From Nocardioides exalbidus (GTDB lineage Bacteria; Actinomycetota; Actinomycetes; Propionibacteriales; Nocardioidaceae): a stretch of DNA of 64,000 nucleotides. Within the stretch, counting starts at the first letter, position 1. Each line of letters starts with the position of its first letter. Below, one piece after another: positions 8,616 through 16,669 of the stretch. The DNA is taken from NCBI RefSeq assembly GCF_900105585.1, contig NZ_FNRT01000002.1:4278001-4342000 (forward strand), in the 5' to 3' direction. Under the pieces are notes generated by a model. That model was not told where the DNA came from. It was given only the letters and a program-made list of their open reading frames with translations, and searched no databases. The position numbers were made by a program, and so were the translations under genes.

Positions 8616-9143
8616 CTACCCCGCCGGCGGCTGGTAGCGACCCCGCCGGTGCACCAGCGGGTCGCGCTCGTCGCCCACCACGACCTCGACCAGCCGGCAG
8701 GTCACCAGCCGGGACCAGCCGACCTCGACGTCCGTCTCGACCTCCAGGCTCGCCCACGTGCCGGCCTGCGCGAGCCGCGGGCCGTGGTCGGTGGGTGTCC
8801 ACGTCGCCATCCGCCACGGGCCTCCCGGCGCCGGGGCCGTGCCGGCGAAGGCGTCGGCGAGGTCGCGCTCGGCCCACGAGAGCAGCTGCAGCACGCCGCG
8901 CCCGGTCTCGAGGAGCACGTCGGTGAGGTCGGCGTCGGGGTCGAGCAGCGCGAGCACCCGCCCGGGCTCGCCGCCGGCGACCAGCCAGGACGAGACCGTC
9001 AGGCCCGCGCGACCACCCTCGTCGACCCCGGCAGTCCACAGCGAGACCGTGCTGCCGAGGCGCCCGCGGAGTCGTCGTACGGGGTCACGGTCGCCCTCGG
9101 GCTCGAGGAACGGGTGCGTCGTGTGGATCGTCACCGGGCTCAC
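8616..9143 (-). CDS. flavin reductase-like (FMN-binding split barrel) protein
   Basis: A 175-residue protein of the flavin reductase-like domain family, with the characteristic beginning 'LRGRLGSTVSLWTAG', the central 'GLTVSSWLVAGGEPGRVLALLDP' and 'LQLLSWAERDLADAFAG', and the C-terminal 'DPLVHRRGRYQ' present in FMN-binding split-barrel proteins. GTG 9143 overlaps the stop of the sensor kinase gene (GTGA). Its position between a sensor kinase and its response regulator is unusual and might mean that it modulates redox or flavin sensing, but this is inference. The reaction is not known. Confidence 0.8.
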   Translation of the reverse strand: MSPVTIHTTHPFLEPEGDRDPVRRLRGRLGSTVSLWTAGVDEGGRAGLTVSSWLVAGGEPGRVLALLDPDADLTDVLLETGRGVLQLLSWAERDLADAFAGTAPAPGGPWRMATWTPTDHGPRLAQAGTWASLEVETDVEVGWSRLVTCRLVEVVVGDERDPLVHRRGRYQPPAG

Positions 9144-10279
9144 GCTAGCGGGACGGTGAGCTCCCACTCGGTGCCCCACGACCCACTCTCCATCACGGCG
9201 GTGCCGCCGAGCTCCTCGACCCGGCCGCGGATCGACGACGCGACGCCCAGCCGGCCCTCGGCCGCGGCCTGCTCGAGCCGCCCGGCCTCGATGCCGGGCC
9301 CGTCGTCGCGGACCGACACGGTGATCGAGTCCGGAGCGGCCTGCGCGAGCACCCAGGCGTTCGCGTCGGGCCCGACGTGCGTGAGGACGTTGTCGAGGCA
9401 GGCGCGGACCGCGGCGACGGTCTCCTGCGCCACCCGTGCGTCGACGAGCACCGCCCCGCCGGGGGTGGCCACCTCGACGCGGACCGGATGGGCACTCGCC
9501 ATCGCCTCGAGCGCCCCGGCGAGGTCGACCTGCGCGCCCGCCCCGGTCGGCACGGTGTCCTGCTGGCGGATCAGCGAGCGCAGGCTGCGCTCCTGCTCGC
9601 CCGCGAGGCGACCGAGGTCGGCCCACTCGCCACCGGCCGCCGCGCCGCGGCGCTGCGTCATCGCGAGCACCTGGAGCACCCCGTCGTGCACGGCCCGGGC
9701 CAGCCGGGTCCGTTCCTCGGCAGCCGCCGCCGCGCGCTCGGCCGCGTCGCGCTCGCGCGCCATCCGCTGGAGCGACTCGCACATGAAGCCGACGACCGGT
9801 CCGCCGATCAGGATCAGGAAGACGTTGCCGTAGTTGCCCTGGTCGACCTCGGCGCGCGGCAGCAGGTCGGCCGCCGAGATCAGCGCCGCCGCCACCAGGC
9901 CGCCGCGCCAGTGCCAGTGGATCGCCCACGCCAGCAGCGCGCCCATCACCCAGAAGCCCGGGATGGTGGCGTTGAAGTGCTCGGACTTCAGCCACGGCGT
10001 CGCGGCCATGGCGGCCAGCACGATCGCGAGGTCGGCCACCAGCAGTGACGGCGTACGACGTGCGTGGTCGCGGTAGAGCCAGATGGCCACGCCGGTCCAG
10101 GCGACGAGGCCGGCGACGAGGGCGAGGGCGACGTCGGGGTGGGAGAAGTTGTCCCGCCGGTAGGCGTTGAGCCCGACCATGTTGATGGTCACCACGACCC
10201 GCACGATGGCGAGGGCGGAGTAGAGGCGGTCCTCGACGGCGAGGGCGGAGTCCGCGCGCGGGGACGGCGAGGTGCTCAG
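9140..10279 (-). CDS. sensor histidine kinase (MacS-like), apparent CTG start
   Basis: A ~379-residue membrane histidine kinase of the NarL partner class. The N-terminal ~165 residues hold about five to six hydrophobic helices. The dimerisation motif 'RLARAVHDGVLQVLAM' holds the phosphorylated His; the ATPase domain shows 'CLDNVLTHVG', 'VRDDGPGI' and 'GRLGVASSIRGRVEELGG'. No ATG, GTG or TTG precedes the first helix. The best start is the CTG at 10279, which overlaps the upstream stop as CTGA and has AGAAGG six bases before it. The product would begin MSTSPSPRADSALAVEDRL. A GTG inside the first helix is the conventional alternative. The partner is the regulator at 7894-8559. Confidence 0.88.
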   Translation of the reverse strand: MSTSPSPRADSALAVEDRLYSALAIVRVVVTINMVGLNAYRRDNFSHPDVALALVAGLVAWTGVAIWLYRDHARRTPSLLVADLAIVLAAMAATPWLKSEHFNATIPGFWVMGALLAWAIHWHWRGGLVAAALISAADLLPRAEVDQGNYGNVFLILIGGPVVGFMCESLQRMARERDAAERAAAAAEERTRLARAVHDGVLQVLAMTQRRGAAAGGEWADLGRLAGEQERSLRSLIRQQDTVPTGAGAQVDLAGALEAMASAHPVRVEVATPGGAVLVDARVAQETVAAVRACLDNVLTHVGPDANAWVLAQAAPDSITVSVRDDGPGIEAGRLEQAAAEGRLGVASSIRGRVEELGGTAVMESGSWGTEWELTVPLA

Positions 10280-11052
10280 GACGCCTTCTGCTCCCGGTCG
10301 TCGCCGGCCTCGTCGGCCGCGGCCTGCTCGGCAGCGGCCTGCCTCGCCGCCTCCTGCTTGGCGGCCTCGCGCGCCTCCTTGTCGAGCTCCTTGGCCTTGC
10401 TGGCGTAGAGGTCGACGTACTCCTGGCCGGACAGGCGCATGATCTCGTACATGATCTCGTCGGTGATCGAGCGCAGGATGTAGCGGTCGTTCTCCATCCC
10501 GGCGTAGCGGGAGAAGTCGAGCGGCGGGCCGAAGCGCACCACCGGGCGGGTCCAGCTGCCGTAGACCTTGCCGTTGGGGGCGACCACGTCGGTGCCGACC
10601 ACGGCGCACGGCACCACCGGGGCACCCGACTCGAGCGCGAGCCGGGCGACACCGGTCTTGCCGCGGTAGAGCTTGCCGTCGTGCGAGCGGGTGCCCTCGG
10701 GATAGATCCCGAACAGGTCGCCCTCGCCGAGGATCCGCATCGCCGACTTCATCGCTCCCTCGGCGGCGTTGGCGCCGGAGCGGTCGATCGGCACCTGGCC
10801 GGCGCCGGTGAAGAACTTCTTCTGGAACCAGCCCTTGATGCCCGGGCTCGTGAAGTACTCCGCCTTCGCCACGAACGTCACCCGGCGCTGGAGGGTGAGC
10901 GGCATGAAGAGCCAGTCGGCGTAGGACAGGTGGTTGCTCGCCAGGATCGCCGGCCCCGTCTCCGGGACGTTGTCGACGCCGAATGCCTTGGGCCGGAAGA
11001 CCAGGCGGAGCACCGGCCCGAGGGCGATCCACTTCAGGAACCAATAGAGCAC
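10276..11052 (-). CDS. 1-acyl-sn-glycerol-3-phosphate acyltransferase (PlsC family)
   Basis: A 258-residue PlsC/lysophosphatidate acyltransferase that would add the second acyl chain in phosphatidic acid synthesis at the inner membrane. It has the catalytic 'NHLSYAD' (HX4D, near residue 41) and the phosphate-binding 'YPEGTRS' (near 118). The C-terminal ~35 residues form a Lys/Glu/Ala-rich helix ending 'DDREQKAS'. The GTG start at 11052 is preceded by TAGGCT at six bases, so a leaderless promoter lies at the end of the hydrolase gene. It corresponds in context to M. tuberculosis Rv2182c (from memory). Confidence 0.92.
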   Translation of the reverse strand: MLYWFLKWIALGPVLRLVFRPKAFGVDNVPETGPAILASNHLSYADWLFMPLTLQRRVTFVAKAEYFTSPGIKGWFQKKFFTGAGQVPIDRSGANAAEGAMKSAMRILGEGDLFGIYPEGTRSHDGKLYRGKTGVARLALESGAPVVPCAVVGTDVVAPNGKVYGSWTRPVVRFGPPLDFSRYAGMENDRYILRSITDEIMYEIMRLSGQEYVDLYASKAKELDKEAREAAKQEAARQAAAEQAAADEAGDDREQKAS

Positions 11053-11064
11053 GGACTGAGCCTA
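11053..11064 (-). promoter_or_regulatory. leaderless promoter of the acyltransferase gene, nested on a stop codon
   Basis: TAGGCT at 11064-11059, six bases before GTG 11052. The TAG of this box is also the stop codon of the hydrolase gene, so the promoter lies at the gene junction. Confidence 0.55.
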
Positions 11065-11874
11065 GCCCTGCTGCTGGCCGGTGACCCGCTCGATGAACTC
11101 CGCCGCCTCGGCGAAGATGCGCGGGGCGTCGTTGTCGAGGGTGGCGACGTGGAAGCTGTCCTCGAGCACCCGCTCCTCGAAGTCCTTCGACGACAGCCCT
11201 GCGTTGAGCGCACGCGAGCTGGAGATGTCGACGACGTGGTCCTCGGCCGAGCGGAAGTAGAGCACCGGGATGGTGATCCGCGGCAGGTCCTTCCGCAGCT
11301 CGGCGTAGCCCGCGAACATCGACGCGGCAGCCTTCAGCGGGGTCATCGGGTAGCCGTGCTCGTCGGCGCCCGGCTTCTTGATGTCGTTCGCGATCCCGGG
11401 CATCGCCGGGACGACGTGCTGGAGCGCCGGCAACAGCTTCACGTCCTTGCGCAACGTGTCGACGGCGGGGTTGACCAGGACCAGGCCGGCCAGGTCGTCG
11501 CCCCGGTCGGCCGCCATCCGCAGGCACAGCGCCCCGCCCATCGACAGGCCTACCGCCACCACGACGTCGTTCTCCGCGACGAGCGTCTCGACGGCCCGGT
11601 CGACGGTGGCGACCCAGTCGGCCCACGACGTCCGGTTCATGTCCTGCCACCGCGTGCCGTGGCCGGGCAGCAGCGGCATCTCGACGGCGTACCCGCGTGC
11701 CGCGAGGTCCTCGGCCCACGGCCGCATCGAGACCGGGTTGCCGGTGAAGCCGTGCTGCACGAGCACGCCGACGCGCCTCCCGCCGGTCAGCTCGGGCCGC
11801 GCCGCCGTGGACATCGGCGCGACGAGGGCCGGGTCGAGGGGCGCCGCGGGGGCACCGAGGAAGGGGATCTTCAC
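11062..11874 (-). CDS. alpha/beta hydrolase (carboxylesterase / monoacylglycerol lipase-like)
   Basis: A 270-residue alpha/beta hydrolase. The oxyanion region reads 'VLVQHGFTGNP', the nucleophile Ser is in 'VGLSMGGAL' (near residue 116), the acid is in 'YFRSAEDHVVD' and the catalytic His in 'EDSFHVATLDND'. This arrangement matches the EstD/carboxylesterase group that acts on short-chain esters or monoacylglycerols. It lies directly before a PlsC acyltransferase gene, which suggests a role in lipid turnover. GTG 11874 is used as start; an upstream reading into the divergent spacer is not supported. No signal peptide. Confidence 0.88.
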   Translation of the reverse strand: MKIPFLGAPAAPLDPALVAPMSTAARPELTGGRRVGVLVQHGFTGNPVSMRPWAEDLAARGYAVEMPLLPGHGTRWQDMNRTSWADWVATVDRAVETLVAENDVVVAVGLSMGGALCLRMAADRGDDLAGLVLVNPAVDTLRKDVKLLPALQHVVPAMPGIANDIKKPGADEHGYPMTPLKAAASMFAGYAELRKDLPRITIPVLYFRSAEDHVVDISSSRALNAGLSSKDFEERVLEDSFHVATLDNDAPRIFAEAAEFIERVTGQQQG

Positions 11875-11953
11875 AGGCGACAGTGTGCACCACCCCAGCC
11901 CTCCCTGACCGCTGGTCGGGACGCGGGTCCGGACACGTGCACCACCCGAGGGC

Positions 11954-11965
11954 TACCGTGGTGGC
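11954..11965 (+). promoter_or_regulatory. leaderless promoter
   Basis: TACCGT at 11954-11959, six bases before GTG 11966. Confidence 0.55.
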
Positions 11966-12553
11966 GTGAGCCGCCCGGAGGACGAGAGCAGCACCGAGCT
12001 GGCGTGGCGCGAGATCGTCGAGAACTACGGCGAGCGCGCCGTGCTGCCCGACGAGCGCACCCCGACGCGACCCGCCGTGGACACCGGTCCGGACCCGGCT
12101 GCGGAGAGCCTGACCACGTCCGGACCCGAGGTCGGTGACGAGCGTGCGAGCGACCTCCCGACCGACCGCCCGACCGATCGCACGGCCGACCGCTCGGCAG
12201 ACCCCACCGACCGCCCGGCCGACCTCCCCGCCGACCTGACCGGCGAGCTGCCCGACCGGCTGCTCGACGACGACGAGGTCGAGGTCCGCCAGCGCGCGGT
12301 CGCGGAGTCGGAGCGGTTCAAGCCCCCGCCGGCCCCGCCGTTCCCGGTCCCGCAGACCTGGCAGCGCGGCCTGGCCTGGTCCGGCATCTTCCTCGCGCCC
12401 GTGCTGGCACTCGTGATCGCGCTGTTCTCGATCTACGTCAACCCGCTGGTCGGGTGGCTCCTGGTCCTCTGGTTCGTCGGTGGCTTCCTCTACCTCGTCC
12501 TCGAGATGCCCCGCTCACCGCGTGACCCCTGGGACGACGGCTCCCGCGTCTGA
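11966..12553 (+). CDS. membrane protein with Asp/Arg/Pro-rich N-terminus, unknown function
   Basis: A 195-residue protein. Residues 1-115 are acidic and low in complexity, with degenerate 'DRPTDRTADRSADPTDRPAD' repeats. Two hydrophobic helices follow ('WSGIFLAPVLALVIALFSIYV' and 'LVGWLLVLWFVGGFLYLVL'), and a short 'PRSPRDPWDDGSRV' tail. The topology is a helical hairpin with a long disordered cytoplasmic part. Similar short two-helix proteins with 'DPWDDGA'-type tails occur across actinobacteria without assigned function. GTG 11966 is fixed by the leaderless promoter box. Divergent from the hydrolase gene. Confidence 0.78.
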   Translation: MSRPEDESSTELAWREIVENYGERAVLPDERTPTRPAVDTGPDPAAESLTTSGPEVGDERASDLPTDRPTDRTADRSADPTDRPADLPADLTGELPDRLLDDDEVEVRQRAVAESERFKPPPAPPFPVPQTWQRGLAWSGIFLAPVLALVIALFSIYVNPLVGWLLVLWFVGGFLYLVLEMPRSPRDPWDDGSRV

Positions 12554-12620
12554 GGACGAGCGAGCTCACCGGGCGTGGGACGCGCCCGGCGACTCCGCCG
12601 GCACCCGCGCAGTGGGTCGC

Positions 12621-12659
12621 GCAGGGCTTGGATGCAGGGCTTGGATGCAGGGCTTGGAT
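12621..12659 (+). repeat. three perfect 13-bp tandem repeats abutting a promoter
   Basis: GCAGGGCTTGGAT is repeated three times without a change. The last base is the first T of the TAGGGT box of the following gene, so the array occupies the region where activators or RNA polymerase -35 contacts would lie. Confidence 0.95.
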
Positions 12660-12670
12660 AGGGTCGGCGC
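12659..12670 (+). promoter_or_regulatory. leaderless promoter beside the 13-bp repeats
   Basis: TAGGGT at 12659-12664, six bases before GTG 12671. No good -35 at 17 bases; the TTGGAT parts of the repeats lie 12 and 25 bases away. Confidence 0.55.
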
Positions 12671-13909
12671 GTGGGTGCGAAGGAGACGGTCGAGGTCACG
12701 GGGCACCTGATGGACAGCGGGATCCTGTCGCGCATCCTGGACGACATCCGCGACTACGGCGGCGACTACGTGATCGAGAAGTTCGACGTCGGTCACGAGA
12801 CCCACGACCCCAGCAGCGCGCGGATCTCGATCGAGGCCGAGGACGACGAGTGCCTCCAGCGCCTGCTGATGCGGCTCCAGACCCGCGGCGTCAACCAGCT
12901 CACGACCGGTGACGCGGTCCTCGTCGCTGCCCCCCGCGACGGCGTGCTCCCCGACGGCTTCTACTCGACCACCAACCTCGAGACCAGGGTCCGCCTCGAG
13001 GGGCGCTGGTTCGACGTCGAGAACCCCGAGATGGACTGCGGCCTGATGGTCGCGGGCTCCGACACCGACCAGCCGCGCGTGCGCACCGTCCCCATGTCGG
13101 ACGTGCGCACCGGGATGCAGGTCGTGGTCGGCGCCTCGGGTGTCCGGGTGACCGTGCCAGCACCCGACCAGCGCGCCGAGGCCTTCCCGACGTCCGGTGA
13201 CTCGGCGACCGAGCGGCCCCAGACCGTGCTCGTGCGCCAGGTCGCCGACTCGATGCGGCAGGCCCGCGCGGGAGGCCGGCGGGTCCTGTGGGTCGGCGGT
13301 CCGGGGATCGTCCACACCGGCGCGGTGCCGGCGATGGTGGCCTTGATCGAGGCCGGGTTCGTCGACGTCCTCTTCGCCGGCAACGCCCTCGCGACCCACG
13401 ACATCGAGTCGGCGCTCTACGGCACGGCCCTCGGCATCGACATGAACACCGCCCAGGGAGTCGAGCACGGCCACGAGCACCACGTGCGGGCGCTCAACAC
13501 GGTCCGCCGGTCCGGCTCGATCGGTGCCGCCGTCGCCGACGGCACGCTCACCAGCGGCATCATGCACGCGCTCGTGACCCACGAGAGGCGCTACGTCCTC
13601 GTCGGCTCCGTGCGCGACGACGGGCCGCTGCCCGACGTCCACACCGACGTGATCGAGGGACAGCGCGCGATGCGGGCCGAGATCCACGACGTGGGCTACT
13701 GCCTGATGCTGGCGACCCAGCTGCACTCGGTCGCGACGAGCAACATCCTTCCCGCGACCGTGCCCCTGGTGTGCGTCGACCTCAACCCGGCCACCGTGAC
13801 CAAGCTGGCCGACCGCGGCACCAGCCACGGCCGCGGGATCGTGACCGACGTGGGCCTCTTCCTGGAGCAGCTCGCCCTCGAGCTGGTGCCGGACTACCGA
13901 CGCGGCTGA
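12671..13909 (+). CDS. TIGR00300 family protein (archaeal-type ornithine cyclodeaminase-like)
   Basis: A 412-residue protein with an N-terminal LOR/SDH conserved domain ('MDSGILSRILDDIRDYGGDY', residues 10-110) and a C-terminal nucleotide-binding part ('GGRRVLWVGGPGIVHTGAVPAM', near 200-225; 'VLFAGNALATHDIESALYG' near 235). This architecture is that of the TIGR00300 family. Members in methanogens were described as ornithine cyclodeaminases making proline, and a related domain closes the cyanobacterial AgrE/ArgZ arginine-degrading enzyme. NAD is the likely cofactor. No arginine or proline genes are nearby. The 3' end overlaps the convergent membrane-protein gene by 16 bases. Confidence 0.8.
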   Translation: MGAKETVEVTGHLMDSGILSRILDDIRDYGGDYVIEKFDVGHETHDPSSARISIEAEDDECLQRLLMRLQTRGVNQLTTGDAVLVAAPRDGVLPDGFYSTTNLETRVRLEGRWFDVENPEMDCGLMVAGSDTDQPRVRTVPMSDVRTGMQVVVGASGVRVTVPAPDQRAEAFPTSGDSATERPQTVLVRQVADSMRQARAGGRRVLWVGGPGIVHTGAVPAMVALIEAGFVDVLFAGNALATHDIESALYGTALGIDMNTAQGVEHGHEHHVRALNTVRRSGSIGAAVADGTLTSGIMHALVTHERRYVLVGSVRDDGPLPDVHTDVIEGQRAMRAEIHDVGYCLMLATQLHSVATSNILPATVPLVCVDLNPATVTKLADRGTSHGRGIVTDVGLFLEQLALELVPDYRRG

Positions 13910-15270
13910 GGAACGTCCCGGGCGCCGAGCCGGTCCGGTTCGTCGGCGACCGGGTCGTCGACGGCCCAGGTCACGGCCGCGAGCAGGAGCCCCGTGCCCA
14001 GCAGCACGAAGTAGTTGGCGAACGACTGCTTCGACACCAGCACGGTGCAGGTCAGCGGGAGCGAGCAGGCGAGCAGGAACGTCGTGGCACCCGGACGCAG
14101 TCGTCGTACGAGCAGCACCGACACGGCGCCACCGACGGCCAGGGGAACGGTGGCGAGCAGCCATCCCGGGAGCGGGCCGGCCACGCCCGCCACCAGCGGC
14201 AGCAGGGAGACGGCGTCGTCACGGAAGGGCTGGCGGAGCTGGAGGAGCAGCGCCGACCGCACGAAGCCGCGCGGATCCCACAGGAGGAAGGCGCCGATCA
14301 CGACGGCTGCCACCGCGCACGCCTCCACGACCCGGCGCCAACCGACCGCCCTGCGGACCACCCACAGGGCAGGCAGCACCACGACGAGGTACTGCTTCGA
14401 GGCGAGGTAGAGGCCCAGCAGCACACCGACGGCCCGTGAGCCCCGGAGCAGGCCGACGGCGCCGAGGCAGAGCAGGAGCGCCATCACGGGCTCGACCGCG
14501 TGCGCGAGCACGACGACCATGGAGGTGGGTGCGGTCAGGACCGCGACCGCCAGCGCCCGGCCGAGCGCGTCCGACGCCACGGCGCGCGCCACGACCGCGC
14601 ACCCGACGAGGGCGGCCACGTGGACGTACCTCACGTCGCCCAGCAGGTAGCCGGGCACGTCGAGCAGGAGCGGCGTCGGCAGGTAGGGGTAGCCGTAGAG
14701 GACCCGGCCGTCGACGACCACGCCCGGGCCGAAGTAGGCGAGCGACTCCTCGGGCGAGTAGACGTCGGGGATCGTGATCCCGTAGGGGCTCGCGCCGTCG
14801 AGCAGCGCGCGGATCCCGCCGTTGACGAACTCCGCCACGTCGATGCGTACGTCGAGTGCGTGCACGCCCACGACCAGCGCGGTCGCGTGCACGACCGCGA
14901 GCAGCGCCAGCGGGCCGACGGACTTCGCCCGGACGGCCCACCAGGCGAGCGCGCCGTAGCCGGCAGCGACGCCGAGGGGCGCCACGCCGTCGAGGAGCCG
15001 TGACCCGACCTGGATCCCGCAGGAGGTGGCCGACAGGACCACGAGGACGATGACGAGCCGGTCGCGGAGGGGCACGGCCCCGGGCGTGCCCCCCGTCGCG
15101 GTCGTCGGGGCCTGCGCCCGGAGCACGACGACCAGGCAGCACGCGGTGGCGGCGGCGAGCGCGACCGGGACGACCCACTGGGGCGAGGCGGGCGTCGCCG
15201 ACAGGCAGAGGACACCCAGGACGGCGGTGAGCGCTCGTGCGTCGCCCGACGACGGCCGGGGAAGCGTCAC
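13894..15270 (-). CDS. polytopic membrane protein, GT87/DUF2029-like glycosyltransferase
   Basis: A 458-residue integral membrane protein with about ten to twelve helices. The first extracellular loop carries acidic residues and the 'IRALLDGASPYG' segment usual for the GT87 (GT-C) polyprenyl-phosphate-mannose transferases of actinobacteria, followed by 'YGYPYLPTPLLL'. 'GLYLASKQYLVVVLPALWV' lies in the middle. If active it would use a lipid-linked sugar on the outer face of the membrane. GTG 15270 overlaps the stop of the ROK kinase gene. Acceptor and sugar are not deducible. In M. tuberculosis a GT87 mannosyltransferase (Rv2181) occupies a comparable place. Confidence 0.78.
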   Translation of the reverse strand: MTLPRPSSGDARALTAVLGVLCLSATPASPQWVVPVALAAATACCLVVVLRAQAPTTATGGTPGAVPLRDRLVIVLVVLSATSCGIQVGSRLLDGVAPLGVAAGYGALAWWAVRAKSVGPLALLAVVHATALVVGVHALDVRIDVAEFVNGGIRALLDGASPYGITIPDVYSPEESLAYFGPGVVVDGRVLYGYPYLPTPLLLDVPGYLLGDVRYVHVAALVGCAVVARAVASDALGRALAVAVLTAPTSMVVVLAHAVEPVMALLLCLGAVGLLRGSRAVGVLLGLYLASKQYLVVVLPALWVVRRAVGWRRVVEACAVAAVVIGAFLLWDPRGFVRSALLLQLRQPFRDDAVSLLPLVAGVAGPLPGWLLATVPLAVGGAVSVLLVRRLRPGATTFLLACSLPLTCTVLVSKQSFANYFVLLGTGLLLAAVTWAVDDPVADEPDRLGARDVPQPRR

Positions 15271-16250
15271 GGCGCAGCCGTTCGAGTCCCGTCGCCACCC
15301 ACGAGCAGCGCCGCACCGACCATGCCGGCCTCCGGGCCGAGCTCGGCGGCGACGAGGCGGGGCACCGCCCGGTGGCCGACCCCGACCAGGGTCCGCTGCA
15401 GCGAGGTCCGCGCCGGGTCGAGGAGCCGGTCGCCGGCCGCCGAGACGCCGCCGATCACGACGACCTCCGGGTCGAGGGCCGCGACGAGGTTGGCCGTGCC
15501 GACGCCGAGCCAGTCGCCCACCGACGCGAACGCCGCACGGGCGACGAGGTCGCCGGCCTCGGCGGCGGTGGTCACCATCGGTCCGGTCACCCGGTCCGGG
15601 TGTCCGTCGCTCATGTCCGTCAGCACCGAGGGCTGGTCGGCCATGAGGGCGCGGGCGTCGCGCACCAGTGCGTTGCCGGAGGAGTACTGCTCCCAGCACC
15701 CGCTGCGGCCGCACTCGCACGAGCGGCCGCCCGGCACCACCTGCATGTGCCCGAACTCGCCGGCCATCCCGTTCGCGCCGCGCAGGACGTGGCCGTCGAG
15801 GAGGACCGCGCCGCCGATCCCCGTGCCCATGGTGATCATCAGCGCCGATGCCGCTCCGCGCGCGGCGCCGTGGTGCGCCTCGGCGCGCGCGGCGCAGTTG
15901 GCGTCGTTGTCGAGCAGCACGGGGCAGCCCAGCCGGTCCTCGAGCAGGTCGCGCAGCGGCTCGCCCTGCCACGGCAGGTGCGGCGCGAACATCACCCGCT
16001 CCCCCGCCGAGTCGACGAAGCCTGCGGCCGCGACGCCCACGCCGGCCAGGTGACGGCCGCCCGCGGACTCGAGGATCGCCTCGACGAGCGCGTCCTCGAC
16101 CTGGCTCGCGACGACCCGTCGCCCCGGTGTCGTACGACGCGCGGTGGACGTGACGCGACCTCCCGCGTCGACCACTCCTGCGAGCACCTTGGTGCCGCCG
16201 ATGTCCACGCCGACCACGACGCCGGCGTCGGCCCCCGCACCTGCCGTCAT
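15267..16250 (-). CDS. ROK family glucokinase
   Basis: A 327-residue ROK sugar kinase. The ATP-binding start 'GVDIGGTKVLAGVVD' is followed by 'LLDNDANCAARAE' with the catalytic Asp, 'MGTGIGGAVLLDG', 'GEFGHMQVV' with the zinc-ligand His, and the zinc motif 'CECGRSGCWEQYSSG'. The CXCGXXGCXE signature places it with glucokinase-type ROK proteins rather than ROK repressors; there is no DNA-binding domain. It phosphorylates glucose (or a close analogue) to glucose-6-phosphate in the cytoplasm. Start ATG 16250 overlaps the upstream stop (ATGA), inside a coupled minus-strand operon. Confidence 0.9.
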   Translation of the reverse strand: MTAGAGADAGVVVGVDIGGTKVLAGVVDAGGRVTSTARRTTPGRRVVASQVEDALVEAILESAGGRHLAGVGVAAAGFVDSAGERVMFAPHLPWQGEPLRDLLEDRLGCPVLLDNDANCAARAEAHHGAARGAASALMITMGTGIGGAVLLDGHVLRGANGMAGEFGHMQVVPGGRSCECGRSGCWEQYSSGNALVRDARALMADQPSVLTDMSDGHPDRVTGPMVTTAAEAGDLVARAAFASVGDWLGVGTANLVAALDPEVVVIGGVSAAGDRLLDPARTSLQRTLVGVGHRAVPRLVAAELGPEAGMVGAALLVGGDGTRTAAP

Positions 16251-16669
16251 CGGTCCTCGGGCCATTCCTCGTCGGCGGCGCCGGCGTCCCCGTCGTCGAG
16301 GTCGATGTGCTCGACGTCGGACGTCCTGTCGCCGCGCGGGTCCGGAGTCGCCATGAGCGCCGCGACCGCCTGGGCCAGCGACGTCACCGCGCTCGTCAGG
16401 TGCGCCTTCACCTCGGGGCTGAGCTGTCGCACCGCGTGCACCGTGCGGCAGACCGGGCACACGGTGCACTCGGCCGAGCCCGTCGCGAGGTGCTCGTCGA
16501 GGTCGCGCACGGCCGCGCCGGCATGGGCGGCGAACCCGGACAGTCCGTCGCCGGCCTCACCGGCCTGGTCGCGGGCCCACCCCGACAACACCCCGAACAG
16601 CCGGGCGGCCTCCTCGCCGAGCGAGCCGACCTCCGGGTCCGGTCCGGGGTCACGGGCGTCGTCGCTCAC
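16247..16669 (-). CDS. small conserved actinobacterial protein with a CPVC motif (DUF5304-like)
   Basis: A 140-residue acidic protein. An N-terminal helical part is followed near residue 68 by 'ECTVCPVCRTVHAVRQLSPEV', whose closely spaced cysteines could bind a metal, then a second helix and an acidic tail. It overlaps by four bases with both neighbours. Small proteins of this type sit beside ArsA-like ATPase genes in streptomycetes and mycobacteria (compare Rv2183c; recollection, not searched). Function unknown; conserved pairing suggests it works with the ATPase. Confidence 0.78.
   Translation of the reverse strand: MSDDARDPGPDPEVGSLGEEAARLFGVLSGWARDQAGEAGDGLSGFAAHAGAAVRDLDEHLATGSAECTVCPVCRTVHAVRQLSPEVKAHLTSAVTSLAQAVAALMATPDPRGDRTSDVEHIDLDDGDAGAADEEWPEDR

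Noticed and set aside
10064..10408. Small + strand open readings in the 9-12 kb region.
   Set aside because: They run antisense to the kinase and acyltransferase genes, with no ribosome binding site or recognisable product.
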